DNA from: Acetatifactor muris
Lineage (GTDB): Bacteria; Bacillota; Clostridia; Lachnospirales; Lachnospiraceae
Assembly (NCBI RefSeq): GCF_024623325.1
Contig: NZ_JANJZD010000006.1
Span: forward strand, 124,001 to 188,000
Length of the DNA stretch: 64,000 nt
Direction of reading: 5' to 3'
Position 1 is the stretch's first letter; every line of letters begins with the position of its first letter. A program made the translations under genes and the position numbers. Below, piece by piece: positions 54,572 through 63,113 of the stretch. The notes under the pieces were generated by a model, which saw only the letters and a program-made list of their open reading frames with translations, was not told the DNA's origin and searched no databases.

Positions 54572-55891
54572 CTAATCGTACCAATTGTCGAATATATCTT
54601 GAATGGCATCAGCCTCTTCTTGCGTTATTTCCCCCTTTTCGATTGCCTCTTCTAAAGACATCACCCCGTCTGTGCCATAGACTGTCTGACTCTTGCCTGT
54701 TTCAGGGTCGGTGACTGAGCTAATCTCATGCATGTCACCATTGTTTACTGCCGCGTCGATGTCGATATTGCCGTTTTCATCCATGTATTTGTCCTCTATG
54801 ATGTCTTTAGCGTACCCAAGATATACCCAATAGTTTCCGCACCTGGCTACAGAAATGTACTGGAGTCCTGGATCAATCATCGCCGCCCAGTGTCCGGGGC
54901 TGGCTTTCCATGCCGCATACACGTCTGCTACTGTATTGTAACCACTTGCAATGTTCTCCACATTAGCTCCACCCCTTGTCGGCGCAGTCGCATCATGAGA
55001 AAAGTTAGACACAATCGCTTTGGCGCTCTCAAGGGCATTGGAATCAAGTGTTCCATCCGCGCTGACAGTTGAAAGGCCCATTACCTGTCTGTCCGCATTC
55101 AGTAAGGCAGCAAACTCACTGTTGACCAGCTGGGCATCTGTTGATGCATCATCAGTTTTAGCCGTTGTCTGGTTGGAATCGGAACTCTGGTTGGCTGTCT
55201 GACCGGAGCCTGAACCCTGACTGTTCGTATTACCTGCTGTCCGCGTTGTTGTCGTGGTTGCGGGCTTCTCGGCTATGATGTAGCTGTTGCTTACGAACGC
55301 TTTCTCGCCATTCAGCTCAATCTGATACCATCCGGTCTCCTTGCACTGCCCCGTCACGGTGACTTCCTGGCCATATGACAACCGCCCGACCTTTTCTCCA
55401 TCCGTTGACGGCTGGTTTCTTACATTTACCACTGATTTGGCATACATTGTGTTTTCCATCTCGTTGATGGTATAGGGAGAATCTGCTGTTTCTTCCCCTG
55501 TGGTTGTCCCGGTCTGGTCTGCCTCGTCCGTCTGGTTTGCCTCGTCTGTCTGGTCTGCGCTGCCGGACTGCCCGGTCTGCGTCACGCTGCCGCTTTCATC
55601 GTCATTCCCGTCAGAGGGTGCCTCCACCCCGGTTTCAGGCTCCGCTGTGGGCTCCGGTGTTTCTTCTGCCGATGGTTCTTCTGTGGGTTCCGCCGTTTCC
55701 TCCGGTTCGGATTCCATAGCCCCTGTTCCCTCTGCCCCGCTTTCCTGACTGTCAGCATTCCCGTCCTGGCTGCTTTCTGTATCCGCCATGGCCTGCACCC
55801 TGCCGTCCCCCTCCATCCTGTTTCCGCAGCCGGCAAAAGCACTGGCCGTCATTGCTGTTATCAGCAATGCCATCACGATTTTCTTCTTCAT
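54572..55891 (-). CDS. Secreted lipoprotein with SH3b and CAP (SCP/PR1) domains
   Basis: 439 residues, AAGGAGGAG SD. Signal peptide with Cys-22 (FAGC). Residues about 30-135 are low complexity: Glu/Pro/Thr repeats, then TDEANQTDEADQ-type repeats. A bacterial SH3 domain follows (YAKSVVNVRNQPSTDGEKVGRLSYGQEVTVTGQ), a second Ser/Thr/Gln linker, and a CAP domain (LLNADRQVMGLSTVSADGTLDSNAL ... HDATAPTRGGANVENIASGY). Relatives such as YkwD bind the wall or spore coat. Non-enzymatic wall association is likely. Confidence 0.9.
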   Translation of the reverse strand: MKKKIVMALLITAMTASAFAGCGNRMEGDGRVQAMADTESSQDGNADSQESGAEGTGAMESEPEETAEPTEEPSAEETPEPTAEPETGVEAPSDGNDDESGSVTQTGQSGSADQTDEANQTDEADQTGTTTGEETADSPYTINEMENTMYAKSVVNVRNQPSTDGEKVGRLSYGQEVTVTGQCKETGWYQIELNGEKAFVSNSYIIAEKPATTTTTRTAGNTNSQGSGSGQTANQSSDSNQTTAKTDDASTDAQLVNSEFAALLNADRQVMGLSTVSADGTLDSNALESAKAIVSNFSHDATAPTRGGANVENIASGYNTVADVYAAWKASPGHWAAMIDPGLQYISVARCGNYWVYLGYAKDIIEDKYMDENGNIDIDAAVNNGDMHEISSVTDPETGKSQTVYGTDGVMSLEEAIEKGEITQEEADAIQDIFDNWYD

Positions 55892-55955
55892 GTCCGTCTC
55901 CTCCTTGTTGAGCTTCTTTCTCCGGAAATCCGTTCAGGGATTTATCCACCTATAG

Positions 55956-56273
55956 AGTACCCCCCCAGGTTCTTTTGTCAATAGGAACCTCATCATCAAT
56001 CTGATAAAAAGAGACGCGCATTGCGGAACGCAAATACTTAAAATCGAAAACTGCCTCTTGCAATTTCTGCAGGATGTATATAATCTTAATGATCTAGGGA
56101 ATATGCCGGATAAGGTAAAGGAAGATATGGACAGGAAAGAGATTATCCAAAAGCACATCAAGGAATTCAGTACGATATGACAGGGTGAAAGTAACAGACG
56201 CTGGTACACCTGTCTGCCAAATGCGGCGAAGAAGAAAGGGAAGCGGCTAATCCTCAAAAGCTCGAAAGCGTAA
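55956..56273 (+). pseudogene. Degenerate N-terminal fragment of a tyrosine integrase
   Basis: One frame reads through NRNLIINLIKRDAHCGTQIL and MPDKVKEDMDRKEIIQKH, then a TGA at 56178-56180, and continues in frame with QGESNRRWYTCLPNAAKKKG, ending at 56273. The WYTCLP...KKGKR block resembles the arm-binding domain of Firmicute integrases. There is no start codon, and the catalytic domain is missing. It lies next to the tRNA-derived att scar, which supports the reading. Family assignment is by eye. Confidence 0.55.
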
Positions 56274-56297
56274 TCAGAACACGTGTACACAAGAAAC

Positions 56298-56328
56298 AGC
56301 GGAATCCCACATTCTATGGGATTCCGCT
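56298..56328 (-). terminator. Probable terminator belonging to the interrupted tRNA locus
   Basis: AGCGGAATCCCA and TGGGATTCCGCT form a perfect 12-bp stem 13 bases beyond the tRNA 3' fragment in its direction of transcription. It most likely terminated the original tRNA transcript. Confidence 0.6.
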
Positions 56329-56341
56329 ACATAAAAAGAAG

Positions 56342-56360
56342 AGCGATAGACGGGACTCGA
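56342..56360 (-). other. tRNA 3'-end fragment, attachment-site scar
   Basis: On the minus strand this reads TTCGAGT (T-loop), CCCGT (3' T-stem) and CTATCGC (3' acceptor strand). The upstream bases do not complete the T-stem (ACGGG expected), and no anticodon or D arm follows, so only the 3' end of a tRNA is present. Duplicated tRNA 3' ends mark the distal end of elements integrated in tRNA genes. Direct repeats TGATTACTC at 56417 and 56427 nearby could be integrase arm sites. Confidence 0.65.
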
Positions 56361-56598
56361 ACTCCACATGTAATTGAGTAAACAGAACAAGATCAATGGT
56401 TTTCGGGCATTGTATCTGATTACTCTTGATTACTCGTTATCGAGAATATATAAGGAAGGAGATTCTTGCACGTATGATATTCCATAGCCATTCTTAAAAA
56501 ATCTTCCTACTTTCCATAAACGAGCAGTTGCTTCTAAAAAATGTTTTTACCTTCAACAATGTCAAACGGTTTCAGCTTTTTATTTGGCAGAGGCTTTC

Positions 56599-57849
56599 TC
56601 ACTTGTTCTGCAGCAATACTGTATCTTCCTCTGTAATATACCTAATTCTATTATACAAATCATTTAATTTGTTAATAAGCTTGCTTATCTGGCTATTTGT
56701 AGATTTTTTTGTTGTTTTAGCGATATTGGTGATAATCCCTATAACTGCAAGCGTATCTCTAAAATGAACAATATTTCCGTTTTCATGGAAATAAACTTCT
56801 TTTTTCCAATAATCGCCATAATAGCAGCCATTATTAACAGATTCCTTTATTAATACTTTCAGCTTCTCCCATGTATTATCATTGTGTCCAATGGCTTTTT
56901 CCAATGCTGTTTTTAAAAAAGGGCTATTGTTTTCAATCAACATATCTAACAGTTGGGAAATATACGGAAACACAAATATATGCTTACGGTTGCTTCCGTT
57001 CTTATATCGAATGCGATCTCGTATTTCAAAAGGATCTGTGAAATAATCCAATATCTTGTCACTAGATTTCGCTATATGATTAACCATTTTTTTATCATAA
57101 TGCGCATCAAAATCTGGGCAGGCACAAGACAGATAATGTGCTTTATAATACAACTCAGGGATTTCCCTTGCCCTCAGTTTTTCCAGCATAGATAAGTCAT
57201 TGTAGTCTGCAGCAAACGAGATAATATACATTCTTAGCTGATCTTCTGTTGCAAGCTTATACTGTAAATCATCCATATCAGGTTTACGTATAAAAACACC
57301 GTTATCACGCTCCTCAAATTTAATGCGCTGGATACTCGTCCCTGCACCAAATGTCATAACATAATCATTATCTTTTCTGCTGTCAAACCATATATATTTT
57401 TCGTTTACTAAAAACTTCAGCAAATCATAATTTCCAAATGTGATTGCATAGTCCAATATGGTTTTTCCGTATTCGTCTGGGTTAAGGATAGGCTTATCTT
57501 TCTCTTCAATGTAGGCAACCCATTCAGACTTTTTATGTGACTGAGCTATGATATAATTTGTCATTCTATTGTTTTTAGGTTCGCCATGTTCTCCGGCACT
57601 CAATATCTGTTCAAAAGAAACATGAAGTAATTCTGAAAAGATTGGCAAATCTTCAATTTGGATTGCTTTTGTGCCTTTTTTTATTTGGGATAGACGGTTC
57701 GCCATGTTTTGTATAGCTTCTCTTGTTGGATTATTTCCATCGCGTGTTTGAAGATATACGCTGCAGAATTGTCGTGCGGACTCAAATTCTCGTTCAATTA
57801 ATCCGGAAATATAAGTTCCTATTTTTTGATTGTCAATTTGATAAGACAT
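56599..57849 (-). CDS. HTH-like plus ankyrin-repeat protein on the mobile element
   Basis: The ATG at 57849 has GGAAGGAG; a GTG at 57858 is possible (416 residues). Residues about 1-85 look like a regulator head with an XRE-like helical pattern (ANRLSQIKKGTKAIQIEDLPIFSELLHVSFEQILS), and 105-175 hold ankyrin-type helices (YGKTILDYAITFGNYDLLKFLVNEKY). The rest is helical with short Cys-rich and aromatic patches and no enzyme motif. It faces away from the par operon. A role in element regulation or host interaction is a guess. Confidence 0.65.
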   Translation of the reverse strand: MSYQIDNQKIGTYISGLIEREFESARQFCSVYLQTRDGNNPTREAIQNMANRLSQIKKGTKAIQIEDLPIFSELLHVSFEQILSAGEHGEPKNNRMTNYIIAQSHKKSEWVAYIEEKDKPILNPDEYGKTILDYAITFGNYDLLKFLVNEKYIWFDSRKDNDYVMTFGAGTSIQRIKFEERDNGVFIRKPDMDDLQYKLATEDQLRMYIISFAADYNDLSMLEKLRAREIPELYYKAHYLSCACPDFDAHYDKKMVNHIAKSSDKILDYFTDPFEIRDRIRYKNGSNRKHIFVFPYISQLLDMLIENNSPFLKTALEKAIGHNDNTWEKLKVLIKESVNNGCYYGDYWKKEVYFHENGNIVHFRDTLAVIGIITNIAKTTKKSTNSQISKLINKLNDLYNRIRYITEEDTVLLQNK

Positions 57850-58309
57850 TTTTACCACTCCTTCCGATTGGCATTATATCGCATTTTCTGGACAAAGTAT
57901 ATCACGCATTTGCATACATGAAAAGGATATATAATTTGCAAATTGTTAATAGTATATGCTTTTTGCATATATTTTAGCTTTCCTGATTATCTTCTAAACC
58001 TACTATGACTATACAACTACAGACAAAAATCTATAAAAGCAAGATACAGAAGATTATAAAAACAAAGAATTTATTGTAAATGCAGATAACATCATGTTTT
58101 GGAACTGTTCAACATTTGAATGGAGGAAGAATTAAGGAACGGAGCACTTATCAAGGATATGGTTGAGAATTATTTGTGTGCTATGCACTGTATTCAAAAA
58201 TATCCAATGGCATTTGTCGTAGTTGAACACTTCTTACGAACATCAGTAAATATATGTCGTATGAGTGATCGGCTCAAATATATATTCTTATCGTGATACT
58301 ATATATAGT
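57850..58309. other. AT-rich divergent intergenic region
   Basis: About 460 bases between the ankyrin gene and the par operon. A 58-codon frame (58120-58296, starting MEEELRNGALIKDM) has no SD. I looked for iterons of a ParR centromere and saw none that were convincing. Confidence 0.4.
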
Positions 58310-58340
58310 CCCTGTGCCAGTTGTGGCATGGGGATTTTTT
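58310..58340 (+). terminator. Leader terminator/attenuator in front of the par operon
   Basis: CCCTGTGCCA (58310-58319) and TGGCATGGGG (58324-58333) pair over ten positions, counting two G-U pairs in RNA, and run into six T (58335-58340). The SD of the next gene (GGAGG, 58346-58350) starts only five bases later. A full intrinsic terminator so close to the start suggests attenuation control, or shielding of the cassette from read-through. Confidence 0.7.
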
Positions 58341-58360
58341 ATTCAGGAGGATTGCAGACT

Positions 58361-58909
58361 ATGAAAAGACCAATGACAACAAAGGAACTATTTGAGAAAA
58401 TTCGGGATATCTTAAAGGAAAAAGGCAAATTGCCGGATATTCTGGATTACGGTTTGGCAACAGACAAGCCGATTCCTATCAGGAACTATGAATTTGATTT
58501 GAAGAACAATCTTGACTATGGCAGTAGCGAAGGAATCTATCTGGACTTGTGGATTGTGTATTTTTCGGATGGGGAAAGATCAACACATGATCTCGGGACT
58601 TTCAAAACACTGGATAGCAGCAATGATGCAATGCACATCATGGCAGATCTTTTGGCGGACTTCATTATCGAGGAAGCATCATATGTCAACAAGAATCGGG
58701 ATGATTTCACATGGGAAGGGGCAGATGTCAGGGCATTTGATGAAAATGGGAAACCACTCAACTGGTGCTATTCGTGTAACGACATGGAGGATGCCCTAAA
58801 TCGAAAGGATGATCTGTTGAAGGAATATCCAAAGGTAGTTATCAGGGACAATGCCACACGAGAGGAAAAACACTTCAGCAGAGAGGAAGAAAGTGAGGAG
58901 ACACAATGA
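58361..58909 (+). CDS. Unknown protein, first gene of the parM-parR operon
   Basis: The start at 58361 has GGAGG; an upstream frame opening at 58265 runs through the terminator and is rejected. 182 residues, acidic, no signal or membrane segment. Predicted mixed alpha/beta, with IYLDLWIVYFSDGERSTHDLGTFKTLDSSNDAMHIMADLLADFI in the middle. I do not recognise a family. The 4-base overlap with parM (ATGA) implies translational coupling, so it may take part in segregation or in element copy control. Confidence 0.75.
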   Translation: MKRPMTTKELFEKIRDILKEKGKLPDILDYGLATDKPIPIRNYEFDLKNNLDYGSSEGIYLDLWIVYFSDGERSTHDLGTFKTLDSSNDAMHIMADLLADFIIEEASYVNKNRDDFTWEGADVRAFDENGKPLNWCYSCNDMEDALNRKDDLLKEYPKVVIRDNATREEKHFSREEESEETQ

Positions 58910-59832
58910 TCAGATTAAAGGAAGGGAAGTACATCATTGGATTTGATGACGGATATCAGCTCTGTAAAACAGCAAACCATGTATTCGACAATGGCATACA
59001 TATGTTGGGAACCACAGAACCTACATTGAAAGAAAATTCCCTGTTCTATGATGGGGAATACTTCAAGGTGGGGGAAGGACGGGCAGCCATTACGGAGGAT
59101 AAGATTTCGGATGATGATGCACGGCTACGAACCATGGTAGCTGTTGCCATGGAACTTAGGGATACAGGAATTTGTAAGGCAGAGGTGATTCTTGCAGTTG
59201 GCTTACCCTTTTCAAACTACGGTCGGGACAAGCCGAAACTGATCGACTATTACAACCGACAGAACAGACTGGAATTCTCATATGAAAGAGAAGACTATTC
59301 CGTTGAGATAGGGAAGGTGATTGTCTGTCCCCAATGTTATTCTGCCATTGCCGCAAGGCTCGGGAACATGAAAGGCGACTATCTGATTGTGGATATCGGC
59401 AGTAAGACCACAGATGTGGTGTATGTACAGAACGGTCTCCCCATAGAGAGCAAGTCTATCACTATTGAAAAGGCCATGGTGAAATGGATAAAGGAAATCC
59501 AACGGGAGATGAAGGTCCAGACCGGAAAGGATATGCCAGAGCATGAGATCATGAAGATTGCCCTGAAAGAGGACAGCAATCTCCCGGGTGCCTATTCGGA
59601 GCTTATCCGTGGTATGCTGCGGGAAAAGATGTGTTCTCTGGAACTGGAGCTTGCGGAGAGGGGATACAGCATGGATTATATCAACATCATCTATGTGGGT
59701 GGAGGTGCGCTGCTGTTCCGTGACTATGCCGGAAAATACCGGAGCCATACGGCATATGACTGTGATCTGTGTGCCAATGCAAAGGGGTATGAGTTCCTTG
59801 CAGGGCAGATAGAGGGGAAGCAGGTGGCATGA
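58906..59832 (+). CDS. parM: ParM/StbA-like actin-type segregation ATPase
   Basis: 308 residues, GAGGAG SD. Actin-fold signatures: phosphate-1 IIGFDDGYQLCKTANHVF, phosphate-2 LIVDIGSKTTDVV, adenosine motif YVGGGALL. The ParM family forms filaments that push plasmid copies apart, usually with a small DNA-binding adaptor, which is here the next gene (4-base overlap). On an integrative element it would stabilise the excised circular form. Confidence 0.88.
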   Translation: MIRLKEGKYIIGFDDGYQLCKTANHVFDNGIHMLGTTEPTLKENSLFYDGEYFKVGEGRAAITEDKISDDDARLRTMVAVAMELRDTGICKAEVILAVGLPFSNYGRDKPKLIDYYNRQNRLEFSYEREDYSVEIGKVIVCPQCYSAIAARLGNMKGDYLIVDIGSKTTDVVYVQNGLPIESKSITIEKAMVKWIKEIQREMKVQTGKDMPEHEIMKIALKEDSNLPGAYSELIRGMLREKMCSLELELAERGYSMDYINIIYVGGGALLFRDYAGKYRSHTAYDCDLCANAKGYEFLAGQIEGKQVA

Positions 59833-60209
59833 TGGCGGAGAACCAGAAATCTGTATTCATCCGTTTCAACATGGATGACAAGGCTGACAGGGAGCTGTAT
59901 GAGAAACTAGTGGAGGAATCTGGAAGTGCGTCCTCCCTGACGGCTTATGTGAAGAGGGTGTTGGATGAGTATTTCAGCCTGAACATCAAAATCGCTGACA
60001 GACAGGAGTTCCATAACCAGATGCTTGCAGCCATCCGGGAGGAGATGCAGGTGCAGGGAATGAAACTGGTGGGTGCCCTTGTGGCAGGAATTGGTACAGT
60101 AAGTACTTCATCCATATCGTCAGGAACTATGTCAAATGGGACAGATCTGCCAGATGTGTGTGATTCATTGCCAAGTGAGCTTCAGGGGGTTCTGGATTTC
60201 ATTGGCTGA
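59829..60209 (+). CDS. parR: ParR-like centromere-binding adaptor
   Basis: 126 residues, overlapping parM by 4 bases. N-terminal ribbon-helix-helix pattern (KSVFIRFNMDDKADRELYEKLVEESGSASSLTAYVKRVLDEYF), then a helical and disordered tail ending LQGVLDFIG that could bind the filament. Position after parM is the main evidence for the adaptor role; sequence alone is weak. Confidence 0.7.
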   Translation: MMAENQKSVFIRFNMDDKADRELYEKLVEESGSASSLTAYVKRVLDEYFSLNIKIADRQEFHNQMLAAIREEMQVQGMKLVGALVAGIGTVSTSSISSGTMSNGTDLPDVCDSLPSELQGVLDFIG

Positions 60210-60360
60210 AGCTTCAGGGATGATGGCTCAGTCAAAATGAAAAATGATTCATATGTGATGGGCGCTCCTGATAGGGGTGCCTGTTGCATTTGTGTTGCTC
60301 ATTGCAAGTAAAGTGTTGCAGATATGGTATCTGAAGTGATTGATATGAGGGTAAAATTGC
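60210..60360. other. Short intergenic stretch after parR with a hairpin
   Basis: GGCGCTCC and GGGGTGCC (about 60264-60283) can pair imperfectly just after the parR stop. The T-tract is poor. No gene is seen here. Confidence 0.35.
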
Positions 60361-60510
60361 ATGTCTGCAATCAGATATTGCGGATGCGCAACTGTTGTTC
60401 GGCTCGACAAACAGCTACAATTATCAGCAGATGAAAGGGGAATGGTGGCCAGGCTGAATCATGGAAAAGAAATGTTCTCAAAAGTAAGTATATGTGGCTA
60501 TGCGGTGTGA
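60361..60510 (+). CDS. Possible 49-residue small protein
   Basis: ATG with GAGGG nine bases upstream, starting MSAIRYCGCATVVRLDKQLQ. Three Cys and a mostly hydrophilic make-up. No family recognised. The 165 bases that follow, up to the next start, hold no gene and are AT-rich. Confidence 0.35.
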   Translation: MSAIRYCGCATVVRLDKQLQLSADERGMVARLNHGKEMFSKVSICGYAV

Positions 60511-60675
60511 AATGCGAATTCAACAATATAAAGATAGAATATGTATTTTACATAAAATGTTGCATTTTATGTTATCAAAAATATTCTCTGTTTATGTAGC
60601 ATATAAAAACTCATTTTATGATTGGATTTATGTCATTAAATGATGCTATGATTCAATGAGATGGGAGGTGATACG

Positions 60676-61005
60676 ATGCAAAAGATTGATTTTAACAATA
60701 TAAATGATGAGATTATATATGATATATTTGAGGTCTCTGGTAATGAGGCTGAGGCTCTGAATGATAGTTATCTGGAACTTTTTGAGTTACTCGGACGTGA
60801 TGCCATGCTGAAACTATATACACATTATCACGGAGATAAGATTGACTGCCCAATGAGGCTATATCGTCCAGAATTCATTGCTGATCTTGCGAAAAATGAG
60901 CCGGATAGACGGGAGCGTGCCAAGATTGCGAGGGCAGGGGGATATTCGGCGAGAGTGATTGAAGGGTTGTTGAGCAAGCGTCGGAAAGAAAATGAAGATG
61001 AGTAA
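60676..61005 (+). CDS. Small acidic/basic protein, possibly HTH (Mor-like)
   Basis: The ATG at 60676 has GGAGGTG (109 residues). An acidic helical N-terminal half (NDEIIYDIFEVSGNEAEALNDSYLELFELLGRDAMLKLY) is followed by a basic tail (RRERAKIARAGGYSARVIEGLLSKRRKE) that could be a recognition helix. The layout resembles Mor-type activators of mobile elements, but this is a weak impression. Confidence 0.6.
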   Translation: MQKIDFNNINDEIIYDIFEVSGNEAEALNDSYLELFELLGRDAMLKLYTHYHGDKIDCPMRLYRPEFIADLAKNEPDRRERAKIARAGGYSARVIEGLLSKRRKENEDE

Positions 61006-61336
61006 TTATTATACCAATATAGGCTAGATACTGTCAATAAGTGTATCGGATTTGCATGATATAAACGTTAAATGTAATGGCATTGCAGCACAGAAGATTG
61101 TAAACAAATGTCAAGTTAAATTTAAAAATTCACAATTCAATATTCCGCAGGAGTATCAATATACTGACGGACAAGTTCCAGAAAGGAAACCAATGAAATT
61201 ATCCAGTATGGAGCGGAATGGAAATGTCTGCTGCTGACATACTTAGAACAAGAGAAATTTGAGTACGATAAAATGACAGTGAGTATTCTGTCTGGAGTAA
61301 ATGAAATTGATAATGTACAAAGGGAGGGGTACATAA
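61006..61336. other. AT-rich gap with a possible decayed frame
   Basis: From about 61180 one frame reads KETNEIIQYGAEWKCLLLTY onward to a stop inside the next gene, with protein-like composition but no start codon or SD. It may be a remnant. Nothing else is seen. Confidence 0.35.
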
Positions 61337-61567
61337 ATGCTACATGGTTTACCTAGAGCAGATAATTATGGCTGTAATGTCTGTGCATTCTGTCACTATT
61401 GGGAGGGGAACGCACAATTACACAGTCATGGTTTCTACCAAGTAGAGTTTAATGAACGTACAAAAGGGCGCTGCCTATCAATAGGAGGCGTGCCAAAGCC
61501 TGCAAATTATTCGGCATGTTCAAGATTTCAAATGAGCAATGAAGCCAGCAAGTATGTAAAGAGATAG
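61337..61567 (+). CDS. Small Cys-rich, probably metal-binding protein
   Basis: 76 residues, strong GGGAGGGG SD. CNVCAFCHYW, then CLSIGG and ACSRF provide five Cys plus His residues, a likely zinc or Fe-S site. Soluble. No family recognised; good SD and coding composition support it as real. Confidence 0.65.
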   Translation: MLHGLPRADNYGCNVCAFCHYWEGNAQLHSHGFYQVEFNERTKGRCLSIGGVPKPANYSACSRFQMSNEASKYVKR

Positions 61568-61704
61568 GGAAAAACTCTATACATTTATAATTTTACTGAA
61601 TTAATAGGTGATGGATATCATTTAACTATTTAATGAGTTCGTAAGTATATAGTTGTCAAAGAAGCGAAACTAAAAACAGCTTATATGAGAGGAGATTATA
61701 TATT

Positions 61705-62142
61705 ATGGCATACATTGATCCCAGTTTAAACAAATCCTATAGGTTCGATTGTTTTGTAGAAAGATTGTCAAAATTGCCGTTTATTCGTATAGCGTTGTTT
61801 GATGCAATTGCAGGTATTACACTTTCATTAGTAGGATTGAACGTTGTGAGCAGGTTCTTCTTCTTCGGAATCCCTATAGCTATTGTGGCTAAAATACTTT
61901 CTGCATTTCTTTGTGGGGTCGAACATCCTGTAACCAAATTTTGGCTGATGAGCCTATTTGTAGGTATAGAAGCCTTGATTGTGAGCGGAATGTTGATGCC
62001 GTATTGTGGGAATACGGAAAGTACTGTGAGTGGTGTTGTGACTATTGTCTGTGCGTTGTTCGCTGGGCTTGGCAGTTTGACATTAATATTGGCAGCAATA
62101 GGGTTTCTGATAAGAATATTTATTGCCTTTTTTATAAACTAG
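61705..62142 (+). CDS. Small four-helix membrane protein
   Basis: 145 residues, GAGGAG SD. After a polar start (1-25) come four hydrophobic helices: RIALFDAIAGITLSLVG, FFFGIPIAIVAKILSAFL, FWLMSLFVGIEALIVSGML and a double-length C-terminal stretch ending in FIAFFIN. No motif of known transporters, holins or toxins was identified. Confidence 0.65.
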   Translation: MAYIDPSLNKSYRFDCFVERLSKLPFIRIALFDAIAGITLSLVGLNVVSRFFFFGIPIAIVAKILSAFLCGVEHPVTKFWLMSLFVGIEALIVSGMLMPYCGNTESTVSGVVTIVCALFAGLGSLTLILAAIGFLIRIFIAFFIN

Positions 62143-62145
62143 CAT

Positions 62146-62283
62146 ATGGGTGATAAGGAACTTGAGAAAGCCTTAGAAGTGGTGACAGTGATTGGTACCA
62201 CTGCAAAAAACTGGCAGACAGTATGGAAAATAACAGTGGAGACAACAATTAAGATCTTATCGTTCGCTGTTGACACAAGGTGA
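62146..62283 (+). CDS. Possible 45-residue amphipathic protein
   Basis: Begins MGDKELEKALEVVTVIGTTA four bases after the previous stop. No SD is apparent, so translation would depend on coupling. Amphipathic helix pattern only. Confidence 0.3.
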   Translation: MGDKELEKALEVVTVIGTTAKNWQTVWKITVETTIKILSFAVDTR

Positions 62284-62591
62284 AGGATTTTGATGTATCG
62301 TATCGATAAAATAGAGGGGTCGTCATAAGATCAGTTCCAAATTGTACATTAATTTATCATTGCATGTCTCTTATATATTAATATAGTGACACATAGGAAA
62401 AGCATTGTTGGTATTAAACATTTCAGATGATGTGATGAATAAAGATCTGGATTATTTGAATCCAATTGTTGCCATTCTTTTGATTGCATAGGTCATAAGA
62501 AAAGCTATGGTCGATGATTGAGATAAGTATGTCATAATGGCTCTTTGTTCATGGAGGCATTGGTCTATACCACTCTGTAGGAGGCAGTAAG
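62284..62591. other. AT-rich intergenic region
   Basis: No gene supported. The only frame of note is an 18-codon hydrophobic one near 62430 (MNKDLDYLNPIVAILLIA), without a clear SD. Confidence 0.35.
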
Positions 62592-62768
62592 ATGAACCTG
62601 ATTTACAGGATAAAACCGCCATGCCCCAAATGTCCGTACACATTAGGGCTGGTACATACAGCAACAAACCCATGTCCCCAGTGTAAGGCAAACGGCTACA
62701 AGACATATGAACGGTTTAAAAGGGAACGGTCAGGAAATGGCGCTGTTCCCAAAAACGAGATGAAATAA
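62592..62768 (+). CDS. 58-residue zinc-ribbon-like protein
   Basis: GGAGG seven bases before the ATG. CPKCP and CPQC, separated by 13 residues (TLGLVHTATNP region), form a four-Cys ribbon, followed by a basic tail (KTYERFKRERSG). Such small ribbons are common on conjugative elements and plasmids; the partner is unknown. Confidence 0.65.
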   Translation: MNLIYRIKPPCPKCPYTLGLVHTATNPCPQCKANGYKTYERFKRERSGNGAVPKNEMK

Positions 62769-62891
62769 AACCGTGACAATTCTATGTTCCCATCAAACCA
62801 AAAGCCGAATCATACTCTGGTTCCATACCGTATCTCACCCCATCCTGGATATATATTCTACAAGTATCAGACAGGAATGGGGGTGATACAG

Positions 62892-63017
62892 ATGTCAAAA
62901 AAGAAGATCTTAAAGGCAGTGCTTGCGGCATTGTCGGTACTGTTTTCGGCGGCAAAGACCATTGAAAAGATGGGAAAACAGAACCAATCGGACGGCAGAA
63001 CAAAAAGTAAGGACTAA
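62892..63017 (+). CDS. 41-residue small basic protein with hydrophobic helix
   Basis: The ATG at 62892 has GGGGGTGA upstream; the longer frame from 62784 has no SD. KKKILKAVLAALSVLFSAAKTIEKMG gives one hydrophobic helix with a Lys-rich start, then a polar tail. Possibly membrane-associated; no family recognised. Confidence 0.5.
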   Translation: MSKKKILKAVLAALSVLFSAAKTIEKMGKQNQSDGRTKSKD

Positions 63018-63113
63018 GGGAAGGGCTTCCTATAGAGGGAGTCCTTTCTCTATGCCCATCAACAATGGATGTTGGTTAGAATTCAAAAATCATAAGAAAA
63101 GGAGATGAAAGAA

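Noticed and set aside
55934..56290. 118-codon leftward frame opposite the integrase fragment
   Set aside because: Composition rich in Phe/Leu/Cys typical of an antisense shadow; the plus strand has the integrase-like reading.
58120..58296. 58-codon frame upstream of the par operon
   Set aside because: Protein-like composition, but no SD, and it runs close to the leader terminator; not strong enough to list as a gene.
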